The position numbers and the translations under genes are program-made. A stretch of DNA of 53,568 nucleotides from Nitrospirota bacterium. Its GTDB lineage: Bacteria; Nitrospirota; Thermodesulfovibrionia; Thermodesulfovibrionales; SM23-35. The stretch spans positions 1 to 53,568 of the forward strand of contig JACAFE010000022.1 in assembly GCA_013388435.1 (NCBI GenBank). The letters run 5' to 3'. Position 1 is the stretch's first letter; each line of letters starts with the position of its first letter. The notes under the pieces were generated by a model. That model was not told the origin of the DNA. It searched no databases and saw only the letters and a list, made by a program, of their open reading frames with translations. Shown here one piece after another: positions 18,419 to 27,836 of this stretch.

Positions 18419-18700
18419 ATGAAAAAAGGCGAAATTACAAATGTGCTGGTTAATATAGGTTTCGGGAATGTTGTAGCTGCCTCAAGAGTTGTTGCTATTG
18501 TAACTCCGGGTTCTGCTCCTATGAAAAGACTGAGAGAAGAAGCAAAAAAAACAGGAAGACTTGTTGATGCTACAGAAGGAAGACGTACCCGTTCGATTAT
18601 TGTTACTGATAGCAACCATATAATATTATCTGCAATACAGGCAGAAACCATTACCCAGCGTTTTATGGAAGGAACTGAAATAGGTGCAGAGGAAGAATAG
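18419..18700 (+). CDS. remA: DUF370/RemA-like regulatory protein
   Basis: [73 protein letters not shown]; yicC-remA-gmk synteny. Confidence 0.92.
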   Translation: MKKGEITNVLVNIGFGNVVAASRVVAIVTPGSAPMKRLREEAKKTGRLVDATEGRRTRSIIVTDSNHIILSAIQAETITQRFMEGTEIGAEEE

Positions 18701-19310
18701 GGGCAGACTTTTTATTGTTTCTGCTCCTTCAGGTGCAGGTAAAACAACACTCTGCCAGAAAATAATTAAGAAATATCCTCAGATTAAATTTTCTGTCTCT
18801 TACACTACGCGTAAGCCACGTAAATATGAAGCAAATGATGTTGATTACACTTTTATTGACAGGGAAGAGTTTAAAAGAATGGTATCTGAGGGTAAGTTTC
18901 TTGAGTGGGCTGAAGTTCATGGAGAATTCTACGGGACATCGCGTGAGAGAGTAAAAAGCCTTACCGAAGAAGGTTTTGATGTGATTCTTGATATTGATAC
19001 GCAGGGAGCTCTTCAGTTAAAGGAAAAAGGAGAAAGAGGCGTTTTTATTTTTATATTTCCTCCATCTATGGAAGCCCTGAAACAGAGACTTGTTCGCAGA
19101 ATGACGGATTCCATGGATCAGATTTTGAGAAGACTTAAAAGAGCTATAGAAGAAATAAGAACTTATAATTTATACGATTATGTTATAATTAATGACGTGC
19201 TTGAAAATTCTATAAAGGAATTTGAAGCTATTATTATCTCAAACAGGGTAAAAACAGAAAATATTAATACCCTGTGGATTCAAGAGACGTTCTTAAATCA
19301 GGAGGTTTAA
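18684..19310 (+). CDS. gmk: Guanylate kinase
   Basis: [46 protein letters not shown]. Confidence 0.95.
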   Translation: MQRKNRGRLFIVSAPSGAGKTTLCQKIIKKYPQIKFSVSYTTRKPRKYEANDVDYTFIDREEFKRMVSEGKFLEWAEVHGEFYGTSRERVKSLTEEGFDVILDIDTQGALQLKEKGERGVFIFIFPPSMEALKQRLVRRMTDSMDQILRRLKRAIEEIRTYNLYDYVIINDVLENSIKEFEAIIISNRVKTENINTLWIQETFLNQEV

Positions 19311-19316
19311 AGAAGT

Positions 19317-19721
19317 ATGGACATTATTTCATTGCCAATTGAATACGATCACTCAAAAATAGACAGCAGGTTCAGGCTGATCGCGATTGCTTCTCAGAGA
19401 GCAAAAGAACTTGCTCTGGGTGCGACTCCGAGAGTGAAAACAAAATCTAAGAAAGTAACCACAATCGCTATAGAAGAAACTATCAGTAACACTGTAGAGT
19501 TTCTTGTAGGTGAAGAAGCTGTAAAAGCAAAAGAAGAAGCCAGCAAATTTGATTACAGAAAACTCCTTGAAGAAAGGAAGAGAGAGGTTACTTCTGAAGA
19601 TCTTTCCGAATTCGAAAAAGACCTGAAAGTTTATCTCAACGAGAGAGAAGCGCTCGAAAGGGACAAAAAAGCGCTCGAAGGGCTTTTTGGAGAAAAACAA
19701 GAGGAAGGTGCTGAAGAATAA
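19317..19721 (+). CDS. rpoZ: RNA polymerase omega subunit
   Basis: SRFRLIAIASQRAKELALGATPRV...TTIAIEE; position between gmk and coaBC. Confidence 0.88.
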   Translation: MDIISLPIEYDHSKIDSRFRLIAIASQRAKELALGATPRVKTKSKKVTTIAIEETISNTVEFLVGEEAVKAKEEASKFDYRKLLEERKREVTSEDLSEFEKDLKVYLNEREALERDKKALEGLFGEKQEEGAEE

Positions 19722-20880
19722 AAATATACTTGTCGGCATTTCAGGCAGCGTTGCAGCCTATAAAACAATCGACCTGATTAGAAGACTTATAGATGAAGGC
19801 GCATCGGTTAGTGTAATCATGACCGATGCTGCCAGAAAATTTATCACACCATTAACTTATCAAGCAATTTCTAATAACAAAGTTTACACTGACCTTTATA
19901 GTGAACCAATGTCCCATATTTTACTCCCTGCGAATGCAGATTTATTTGTGATTGCTCCTGCAACCGCAAATATAATTGGTAAATTCGCATCTGGCATTGC
20001 AGACGATTTATTAACAACCTGTTTTATTGCAAGCACCTGTAAGAAAATTATTGCTCCCGCCATGAACTGGAGAATGTATGAAAATCCAGTTGTGCAGTCC
20101 AATTTAAAATCTCTGCTTTCCAAAGGAATTATTCAGATCGGGCCGGAAAAAGGTTCTCTTGCCTGCGGTGAAGAAGGCTCTGGCAGAATGTCTGAGGCTG
20201 TTGATATATTTGAAGCTGTAAAATCTGCTCTTACAGAAAAAGATTTGCAGAACGAAAAAATTATTGTCACAGCAGGACCAACAAGAGAATATATAGACCC
20301 TATACGATTCATTTCAAACAGGTCTTCAGGTAAAATGGGATACGCTCTTGCAAAAGTTGCGTTAAGACGCGGGGCTGAAGTCACATTGATAAGCGGATAC
20401 TCAAAACTCCCGCCTCCACGTGGTGCAGTTTTCATTTCCGTCGAAAGCGCAGAAGAGATGAATAATGCTGTTAAATCTGAGATTGCCTCATCATCTGTTC
20501 TCATTATGGCTGCTGCTGTATCTGATTTCAAACCATCAGATTTTTCATTCGAGAAAATTGATAAACATCAATTAGATAGTTTGAAAATTATAAAAACAGT
20601 TGATATTATTTCGGAGGCAAGAAAGAATAACCCCGAAGTCTTCATAATTGGATTTTCTGCTGAAACAGGATTTAAACCTGAAAGAGCATTGAAAAAAATG
20701 AATGAAAAAAACATGGATATGATTGTTTTCAATGATGTTACCGAAGCAGGTGCAGGATTTGATAAAGATACAAATAAAGTTATTTTAATTGACAGAAACA
20801 GTCAGATAGAATTACCTTTAATGGATAAAGAATCTGTTGCTAATGAGATACTTAACAGAATGAAAAAAATCAAGGCTTGA
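19687..20880 (+). CDS. coaBC: Bifunctional phosphopantothenoylcysteine decarboxylase/phosphopantothenate-cysteine ligase (true start possibly GTG 19708)
   Basis: NILVGISGSVAAYKTIDLIRRL; APAMNWRMYENP; TAGPTREYIDPIRFISNRSSGKMG. Confidence 0.95.
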   Translation: MEKNKRKVLKNKNILVGISGSVAAYKTIDLIRRLIDEGASVSVIMTDAARKFITPLTYQAISNNKVYTDLYSEPMSHILLPANADLFVIAPATANIIGKFASGIADDLLTTCFIASTCKKIIAPAMNWRMYENPVVQSNLKSLLSKGIIQIGPEKGSLACGEEGSGRMSEAVDIFEAVKSALTEKDLQNEKIIVTAGPTREYIDPIRFISNRSSGKMGYALAKVALRRGAEVTLISGYSKLPPPRGAVFISVESAEEMNNAVKSEIASSSVLIMAAAVSDFKPSDFSFEKIDKHQLDSLKIIKTVDIISEARKNNPEVFIIGFSAETGFKPERALKKMNEKNMDMIVFNDVTEAGAGFDKDTNKVILIDRNSQIELPLMDKESVANEILNRMKKIKA

Positions 20881-20916
20881 CTTTTTTTTTAATTTGATTG
20901 AAAATTTTGTCATAAC

Positions 20917-22149
20917 ATGTCAATTGAAGATATAGAAAGATTAAAAGAAAAAATCGCCAGGGATCCTAATTCAAAATTGTTTGTTCCTCTCGCAGAGGAA
21001 TACAAAAAAGCAGGGATGCTTGACGAGGCAATTGAGGTTCTTGTTAAAGGACTTGAAAATCAGCCGGGGTATCTTAGCGCCCGCGTCTCTCTCGGTAAGA
21101 TATTCATTGAAAGAGGAATGCTGCACGAAGCTCAGGCTGAATTTGAGAAAGTTATCATAGCTATTCCTGACAATCTCTATGCTCATAAAAAACTCGCAGA
21201 AATATACAGAGACTTAGGAGAAAAAGAAAAAGCAATAAAGGAGTTTCAGGCGGTTTTGAAACTCAATCCTTTGGATGAATGGGCAGCAACATCCCTTGCA
21301 GAAATTGACAGGCAGCCTGTTGAAGTAATTGAAGAACCTTCAATTATGGAAGAGCCTGCTGTAGAAACTACAGCTGTTGAAATTCCGCCGATCGAAGGAG
21401 AACCGACTTTTGAATTACCCGAAACCACTGAAGAGGAGCCTCAGGAAAGAGAATCTGAAATTATTTCTGCAGAGTCTGAGCTTGAATCAATTCCGGATAT
21501 GCCTGACATATCAGATTTATCATATACGTTTAAAGAAGAAAACTCTGGCACAGAGTCTGTAGAAGAAGATAAACAGGAAAATATTTCAAAAGAAATGGAG
21601 CAACACGAGCAGGAGCAAGAAGCATTAGAACCTTCAATGCCCGAGTTTTCAATAAGTGAAGAAGATAAGGATATATGGGAATCTCATAAAGAATCACTTA
21701 AAGCTATTGAAGAGGCTGCACCTGATACTGATTTAAATGATATATGGAAGCCGTTATATGAAAGTGAAAAGAAAATAGAGGAAGAGAAACCTGAAATAGA
21801 AACAAAAATTGAAAAACCCTTTTTCCCTTCCGGGTCTTCTTTGCCTGAAAAACCTGCAGAAGAAAAAGAGGAATTAAAGGAAAAAATCAAAGAGGAAATA
21901 ATTCCTTCTATTTCAAAAGAACCAGAAATAGAAGATGCAGACCAATTTATAATTGATGGAAAATATTTTTCAGCAATGAATATTTATAGAAAAATACTCG
22001 AGAAAGACCCTGAAAACAAAAAAGTCATGCAACGTGTTGAAGAACTTAGAGCTTTGATTAAACTTGCAGGGAAAGATAAAGAAGAACTTATTTCAAAACT
22101 TGATGGATTTCTCGATGCGATAAAAAAGAGGCGGGATGAGCTTCGCTGA
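20917..22149 (+). CDS. TPR-repeat protein with acidic Glu-rich central region
   Basis: Repeated TPR-like units (DEAIEVLVKGLENQPGYLSARVSLGKIFIERGMLHEAQAEFEKVI...), E/P-rich middle. Confidence 0.85.
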   Translation: MSIEDIERLKEKIARDPNSKLFVPLAEEYKKAGMLDEAIEVLVKGLENQPGYLSARVSLGKIFIERGMLHEAQAEFEKVIIAIPDNLYAHKKLAEIYRDLGEKEKAIKEFQAVLKLNPLDEWAATSLAEIDRQPVEVIEEPSIMEEPAVETTAVEIPPIEGEPTFELPETTEEEPQERESEIISAESELESIPDMPDISDLSYTFKEENSGTESVEEDKQENISKEMEQHEQEQEALEPSMPEFSISEEDKDIWESHKESLKAIEEAAPDTDLNDIWKPLYESEKKIEEEKPEIETKIEKPFFPSGSSLPEKPAEEKEELKEKIKEEIIPSISKEPEIEDADQFIIDGKYFSAMNIYRKILEKDPENKKVMQRVEELRALIKLAGKDKEELISKLDGFLDAIKKRRDELR

Positions 22150-22492
22150 GGTTCTAAAAGAAACAGTTGATAAAGTTGATGGCGCTGTATCAGCTATGAT
22201 AATAGGCTCTGATGGTATAACAGTACAGGAATATTTGACCGAGAAATTGATTGATCTAACTGAACTAAGCGCCGAAGCTTCTGCAATGATAAAAGACATA
22301 AATCTTGCTGCTTTAAATCTCGGGATTGGCGAAGCAAGAGAATTCTCTATTATTTCTGACAAATGTGGAATAATCATGAGAAAAATTACATCAGATTATT
22401 ATCTTGCTCTTATTATTCACCCTGATGGAAATTACGGCAAAGGTAGATTTGTACTTAAAACAGCGGTGCCCAAATTAGCAGGTGAATTCTAA
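22136..22492 (+). CDS. Roadblock/LC7-domain protein
   Basis: MSFAEVLKETVDKVDGAVSAMIIGSDGITVQEY...; overlaps the TPR gene by 14 bp. Confidence 0.78.
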   Translation: MSFAEVLKETVDKVDGAVSAMIIGSDGITVQEYLTEKLIDLTELSAEASAMIKDINLAALNLGIGEAREFSIISDKCGIIMRKITSDYYLALIIHPDGNYGKGRFVLKTAVPKLAGEF

Positions 22493-22497
22493 ATAGA

Positions 22498-22926
22498 ATG
22501 AAAGTGCTTGTAATACACGGACCGAATCTTAATCTTCTCGGGATTAGAGAAACAGGCATTTATGGCACCAAAACTCTTGAAGAAATCAATAATGAGATTT
22601 CCATTCTTGGAACTGAACTCGGAATAAGTGTCAGAACAATACAGTTAAATAGCGAAGGGGATATTCTCGACGTTATTCAAAAAAGCGATTACGATGCTCT
22701 AATTATCAATCCTGCTGCTTATACACATACAAGCATAGCAATACGGGATGCTATAGCAGCGGTAAATAAACCTGCAATAGAAGTTCATCTTTCAAATATT
22801 CATAAACGCGAAGAATACAGAAAAAAATCCTATATTGCTGAAGTTGCTGTTGGACAGATAAGCGGTTTCGGCCATGAAAGCTATCTTCTCGCACTACGTG
22901 CAGTTAAAAACCTCATTTCCAAATAA
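22498..22926 (+). CDS. aroQ: 3-dehydroquinate dehydratase, type II
   Basis: MKVLVIHGPNLNLLGIRETGIYGTKTLEEIN; INPAAYTHTSIAIRDAI; EVHLSNIHKREEYR. Confidence 0.96.
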   Translation: MKVLVIHGPNLNLLGIRETGIYGTKTLEEINNEISILGTELGISVRTIQLNSEGDILDVIQKSDYDALIINPAAYTHTSIAIRDAIAAVNKPAIEVHLSNIHKREEYRKKSYIAEVAVGQISGFGHESYLLALRAVKNLISK

Positions 22927-22939
22927 TGCATTTTTTGGG

Positions 22940-23707
22940 TTAATACAAAATTTTTTCTAAAAATAATCCCTGTGGCGGGGCTGTGGGTCCTGCAAGATTT
23001 CTGTTGCGCGATTCGAGAATATCTTTGACCTCAGATGCAGAAATCCTTCCTCTTCCAGCTTCAATCAATGTTCCAACAATAATTCTAACCATATGTCTCA
23101 AAAAACCATTAGCTTCAATGCGTATTTTTATAAAATTTCCCCTTAGCTTTATACTCATAAAATCTATTTCGTGGAGAGATTCCACAGTTAAAGAATATAT
23201 TTTCCTTACAGTATTCTTTATGCCGCTCCCTGTCCCCATAAATGATGCAAAATCATGTTCTCCTATCAAAAATTTTGAGGACTTAATCATGGAATCTATG
23301 TCTAAACTTTTCCTGACAGCAGATGTGTAACGTTGAAGGAAAACCGATGATTTTCTTTCATTGGCAATGATATAAAAATATATTTTACGAATCGCGTCAT
23401 CACGTGGATTAAAAGAATTTTCAACTTCATCAGCATTTAGTATTCTAATGTCAGCGGGCAGGGTCGCATTCAGGGCTTTTTTAATTGTTTCTGTATCATA
23501 TATAGTCGGAGTATTAAATGCTGCTACCTGAGAAAGAGCATGCACACCTGCATCTGTTCTGCTTGCACCATAAATTCTCGTTGGAAATCCATTTAATCTT
23601 TTTACCCTTTCTTCAATTATTCCCTGTATTGTAACAGCATCATCCTGAACCTGCCAGCCGTGATAATTAGTGCCGTCATACTCCAAATCCAGTTTTATTT
23701 TTCTCAT
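22940..23707 (-). CDS. truA: tRNA pseudouridine(38-40) synthase
   Basis: RKIKLDLEYDGTNYHGWQVQDDAVTIQGIIE; GASRTDAGVHALSQVAAF; start set at MRKIKLD. Confidence 0.95.
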   Translation of the reverse strand: MRKIKLDLEYDGTNYHGWQVQDDAVTIQGIIEERVKRLNGFPTRIYGASRTDAGVHALSQVAAFNTPTIYDTETIKKALNATLPADIRILNADEVENSFNPRDDAIRKIYFYIIANERKSSVFLQRYTSAVRKSLDIDSMIKSSKFLIGEHDFASFMGTGSGIKNTVRKIYSLTVESLHEIDFMSIKLRGNFIKIRIEANGFLRHMVRIIVGTLIEAGRGRISASEVKDILESRNRNLAGPTAPPQGLFLEKILY

Positions 23708-23878
23708 TATCAAAATATTTAAACACAGATAAAGAAAATAGTCTAATTGACGAAAAAATGCGATTGAAAATTGCAATGATTTATATTAATATTAATGTGA
23801 CAACGTTTTATAATATAATTTTTTAATAAACAGAGTTCCATTCATTAATGCTATGATGTAAACATGAAAAGGAGAAAC

Positions 23879-24073
23879 ATGGGGGGGACTGATAAAGAAA
23901 GTAGTTCTACCAATTATTTCAAAACTGTAATGGCAATAACCCCTGCAATTTCAATTAAACCTGATATCTTCCGTTCAATATCAAACATAATTTCAAAATC
24001 ATACAAAACACATTTTATCTGTCAGCTATTAAATATAAAAAACCTGAAAGGAGGTATCATACTATTTTTATGA
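23879..24073 (+). CDS. Putative 64-aa leader ORF translationally coupled to the TPR-barrel gene
   Basis: AAAGGAG-AAAC-ATG start, G7 tract just after the start, TGA stop overlaps the next ATG (ATGA at 24070). Confidence 0.45.
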   Translation: MGGTDKESSSTNYFKTVMAITPAISIKPDIFRSISNIISKSYKTHFICQLLNIKNLKGGIILFL

Positions 24074-25578
24074 ATAAAAACTTTCTAAGAGCATTTATTT
24101 TTACATTCATTTTTATCTGTTCAATCTATGCTGAAAGCATCTATGCTGCAAGTGATTTTCTCGAAAAAGGAATAGAAAATTACAGGAATGAAAACTATGA
24201 AGAAGCATTGGCTCTGCTTATTGAGGCGAGGAAAGAACAACCCGATTCATCTATTGCTGCATTTTATCTGGGTGTTGCTTATAAGCAACTCAGAGAATAT
24301 CAATTAGCAGAAAAAAATTTGAGAGATTCTCTGCAATTGTCTCCTCCTGTAAAAGATGCATATATTGAACTGGCTGAGGTTCTTTATACACAGAATCAGC
24401 TTAATGAAGCTGAAGGCTGGGCATTGAAAGCAGAAACAGAGGGCATAAATCCTGCAAATGCTGTTTTTCTCAGGGGAATGATACTCTCAAAAAGAGGCAT
24501 GTCAGAAGAAGCTGTTATGACTTTTAACAAAGCAAAACAGATGAATCCAGCGCTTATTCAACCTGCAGATTTTCAGATTGCCATGATTCAATTAAAAACA
24601 CAGAATTTTAAAGATGCTCAAAAAACCTTCAAAGCTATTGAAGAAATTGACCCATCCTCAGAACTTGCTTCATTCGCAAAAGAATACGAAAAATCACTTT
24701 CAAGAACCCTTGATATGTATAAAACATGGCGCTTCAGCATAGGAGTTGGTTATCAGTATGATGACAATGTAATTCTCAAGCCAACAACAAGTATTCCCGG
24801 GGTTGAAATAACAGGAGAGCGTGACAGCAGTATTCTTGCAACTCTGGGCATTATTTTTAATCCTATTATGAAAGAACCTTTTTTCTTTAATTGCCAGTAC
24901 AATCTTTACACCAATACTTATTTTGATACAAATACACATAATTTGATGACTCATACTCTGTCTGCAAATCCAGGCATATATATTAAAAATGGAAGCATTT
25001 CTCTGCCATTGTCATATTCTCACATCTGGGTACACGAAAGACAATATATGAGTTTATTTAGTGCTAAACCCGGCATTCAGTTTGCTTTTTTACCACAACA
25101 TATAGCAAGGTTTTCAATTGGCTATGAAAAAAGAGAGCTTCTTGAAGCGCCCATAGACAGTGATGAAGATAGAGACGGTAATGTCTTCACTGCATCAACA
25201 GGCTATATACATCCCTTTTCTGGTGGAAAAGGTTTATTCAATCTGCTGTATGAATTTTCATATGACAATACTGATGGTAAAAACTGGGATAATATTGGAA
25301 ACAGGTTCACAGCTGGATTATTGCTTCCTTCATTGATATTGAAAACAGATTTCATTCTTTCAGGTGAAGTTTTTCTCCAGAATTTTAAAAATACTCATAC
25401 TGTATTTGATAAAAGAAGAAAAGACAATAACTATACCTTATCTATTAATCTTGTAAGACAACTTATTAGAGGGCTTTTCTTGAATCTTCAGTACTCATAT
25501 ACAAGGGCTGATTCAAATATACCAATTTATGACTATGACCGCAATATTTACACAGCGGGGATAGAGTATAGATTTTAA
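24070..25578 (+). CDS. N-terminal TPR plus C-terminal outer-membrane beta-barrel protein
   Basis: Signal peptide; TPR units; C-terminal alternating-strand region ending in aromatic ...YTAGIEYRF. Confidence 0.75.
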   Translation: MNKNFLRAFIFTFIFICSIYAESIYAASDFLEKGIENYRNENYEEALALLIEARKEQPDSSIAAFYLGVAYKQLREYQLAEKNLRDSLQLSPPVKDAYIELAEVLYTQNQLNEAEGWALKAETEGINPANAVFLRGMILSKRGMSEEAVMTFNKAKQMNPALIQPADFQIAMIQLKTQNFKDAQKTFKAIEEIDPSSELASFAKEYEKSLSRTLDMYKTWRFSIGVGYQYDDNVILKPTTSIPGVEITGERDSSILATLGIIFNPIMKEPFFFNCQYNLYTNTYFDTNTHNLMTHTLSANPGIYIKNGSISLPLSYSHIWVHERQYMSLFSAKPGIQFAFLPQHIARFSIGYEKRELLEAPIDSDEDRDGNVFTASTGYIHPFSGGKGLFNLLYEFSYDNTDGKNWDNIGNRFTAGLLLPSLILKTDFILSGEVFLQNFKNTHTVFDKRRKDNNYTLSINLVRQLIRGLFLNLQYSYTRADSNIPIYDYDRNIYTAGIEYRF

Positions 25579-25589
25579 GGAGAGACAAA

Positions 25590-27785
25590 ATGATTAATAT
25601 AAGAAAAAAGATTGATTTTTTAAAGCTAATGGTTATATGTATGTCTTTTCTTTTTGTTTTTAATAATTTCTTATTTACAATTTCATCTTATGCTGAAGAA
25701 CCTGCTGGAAAATTCACATATGTTGAAGGGAAAGTGGATGTTCTGCGAGGAGGCTCAGCACCTGCGATACCTGCAAAAGTTCCTGACAATGTTTTTCCAA
25801 AGGATATTATAAGAACAAAAAGCAATTCAAAAGCAGAACTTGTAATGAGAGACAATACAGTATTACGAATCGGGCAGAGAAGCAGGATAGACATCAGCGA
25901 ATATTTGACAGATGATAAAAATTATAAAAGCTCAATTAAACTTCAAAGGGGTCAGGTTAAAGCAGTTGTTGACAAAAACATATCCAAACGCATTTCTTTG
26001 TCACCTGACGCAAACCGCTTTGAAATACAAACACCTAATGCAGTCGCCGGCGTCAGGGGCACAGAGTTTTTTGTTGCATACGAACAAAATGTAACAACTG
26101 TTCTTTTAAAAGAAGGAGAAGTCTGTGTTTATAATATAAAATCCCCTGATAATATAGTGTGTCTTCCGCCTTCATATATAGTTACAATTTCAGGTGTATT
26201 GATACCTCAACAACCAAGAAAAGCAACTGAAACTGAAATGCGTATATTTGAAACCGCAACTGAGCCGGGCTCTCCTTTTCCAAGAGTTTTCCCCGAAAAT
26301 ATTATTTCTGACAGACCAGAAATTACAGGAGGCGAAACAGATAGAAGAACAAGCAGTCATCCTGAGATCATATCTTTGACCGGAACTCCAACAAATATAG
26401 CAGATATGCCTTTAAATCTGCCTATAACAGATATTATAAATCCTGAACCTGGTCCGCAACCTTTTAATGACAGATTTAGAACTGTTTTCAGCGCAAATGT
26501 ATGGTCTGCATATCCAGCAAATTCTGACGGAAGTATTGGCGCCGCAATGTTCGGAAATACATCACCCTGGTCTTCTTCGACTTCAGCCCTGATAGAAGGT
26601 TCATATCTTACAAACAGCAATTCGCCACATATCTGGTTTGAAGACAATATTTACAGCTTTAACGGAAGAAACTCTACTAATACAACATTTGATGGAGGTG
26701 CTTATAGAGGTTTTCTTTCAGGAAAAGAAATTAATGGTTCAGCTGACGCAAGATTTAACGGTCTTTATATTGATCCTTCAGGAAATATAGGGATTCTAAA
26801 AGGAAGCTTTACAGGCACAGCAGGGAATAATTCTATACTACTAAATGGAAATTTATCTTCAATCCAGTTAGGAAGCGATTCAATGAATGCTGCTAATTTC
26901 TATAATAATGTTACATCCTTTACCGCTCCATTTTTGATAAATAGTGAAACAGGAATAACAGGTTCTGGCACTTTTAATTCAATGAATATATCAGGACACA
27001 ATGACTGGGGAATATCACAGATTGAATCAGGCGGTTCATTCACAGAAACTCCCCAAAATTCATGGCTTTTTACTGCATCTGGTTCGGGTGCAGGATTTTC
27101 TTTTGAATCTGACATAACTGGTTCCCAATGGTCTTCTAACAGAATATCAGGTTCTGCTGCCGGCTACTGGACAGATGTAAGAACATCCATGCCGACAACT
27201 GGAATATATATAGGAGAAACAACAGGAACATTTAATCCTGCTGACCACACATGGCAGTCTATAACAACAGGAACATGGCTTGAGACAGGCAAATTTCTTC
27301 AAATGGCATCAGATGCATCAGGCAGGAGCAAACTTCAGCAGTTAAACATTCCTGCTTTTGAAGTAGGAAGAACAACACTTTCAGGCTCTTTAATTGCTGG
27401 CTCTGAATCTTCTCTTGATTACGTAAGTGTAACAATGAATAATGTTGCATTCTTTGCCCCTTCCACGGGGGCTAAGCCTTCAATCTGGGCAACAGATGAT
27501 ATTACAGGTCAGTATAATTTCACCAATGGGTTCCTGAATGCTGGCAATATTACAAGTGCAGAAAATTCATTCACTTTAAGCAATGGAGATAATATAAATG
27601 CTGATTTTCGTTTTACCCAATGGAATACTTCTAATAATACATGGTCTGCAAATATAAATGGCTCTGGAACACTTAGCAATGGTTCATATAATGGGGCTGT
27701 CTCCTTCAGAGGAGGCGCTGCAGGCACATTAACTGGCACAAACTCAGGCAGTCTTTCAGGTACAGGAGCAGGAATTGTAAGATAA
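25590..27785 (+). CDS. FecR-domain secreted protein with long Gly/Ser/Asn/Thr-rich C-terminal region
   Basis: GKFTYVEGKVDVLRGG..., RIGQRSRIDISEYL, RFEIQTPNAVAGVRGTEFFVAYEQNVTTVLLKEGEV (FecR hallmark). Confidence 0.82.
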   Translation: MINIRKKIDFLKLMVICMSFLFVFNNFLFTISSYAEEPAGKFTYVEGKVDVLRGGSAPAIPAKVPDNVFPKDIIRTKSNSKAELVMRDNTVLRIGQRSRIDISEYLTDDKNYKSSIKLQRGQVKAVVDKNISKRISLSPDANRFEIQTPNAVAGVRGTEFFVAYEQNVTTVLLKEGEVCVYNIKSPDNIVCLPPSYIVTISGVLIPQQPRKATETEMRIFETATEPGSPFPRVFPENIISDRPEITGGETDRRTSSHPEIISLTGTPTNIADMPLNLPITDIINPEPGPQPFNDRFRTVFSANVWSAYPANSDGSIGAAMFGNTSPWSSSTSALIEGSYLTNSNSPHIWFEDNIYSFNGRNSTNTTFDGGAYRGFLSGKEINGSADARFNGLYIDPSGNIGILKGSFTGTAGNNSILLNGNLSSIQLGSDSMNAANFYNNVTSFTAPFLINSETGITGSGTFNSMNISGHNDWGISQIESGGSFTETPQNSWLFTASGSGAGFSFESDITGSQWSSNRISGSAAGYWTDVRTSMPTTGIYIGETTGTFNPADHTWQSITTGTWLETGKFLQMASDASGRSKLQQLNIPAFEVGRTTLSGSLIAGSESSLDYVSVTMNNVAFFAPSTGAKPSIWATDDITGQYNFTNGFLNAGNITSAENSFTLSNGDNINADFRFTQWNTSNNTWSANINGSGTLSNGSYNGAVSFRGGAAGTLTGTNSGSLSGTGAGIVR

Positions 27786-27836
27786 TAAATTAAAAATAAA
27801 TTGATATTAAGTTTAATTCGAAGGAGTGACAAAGTT

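Noticed and set aside
18419-18700. RemA-like gene considered as unusual outside Firmicutes
   Set aside because: DUF370 between yicC and gmk is common synteny across many bacterial phyla.
20133-20531. 132-aa antisense ORF opposite coaBC
   Set aside because: Shadow ORF over a conserved gene. The same applies to 12445-12783, 17938-18318, 22983-23330, 35585-35914 and 48897-49295.
25590-27785. FecR protein as part of a TonB/ECF iron-signalling system
   Set aside because: No sigma factor or TonB-dependent receptor nearby and the domain context is of a secreted protein.
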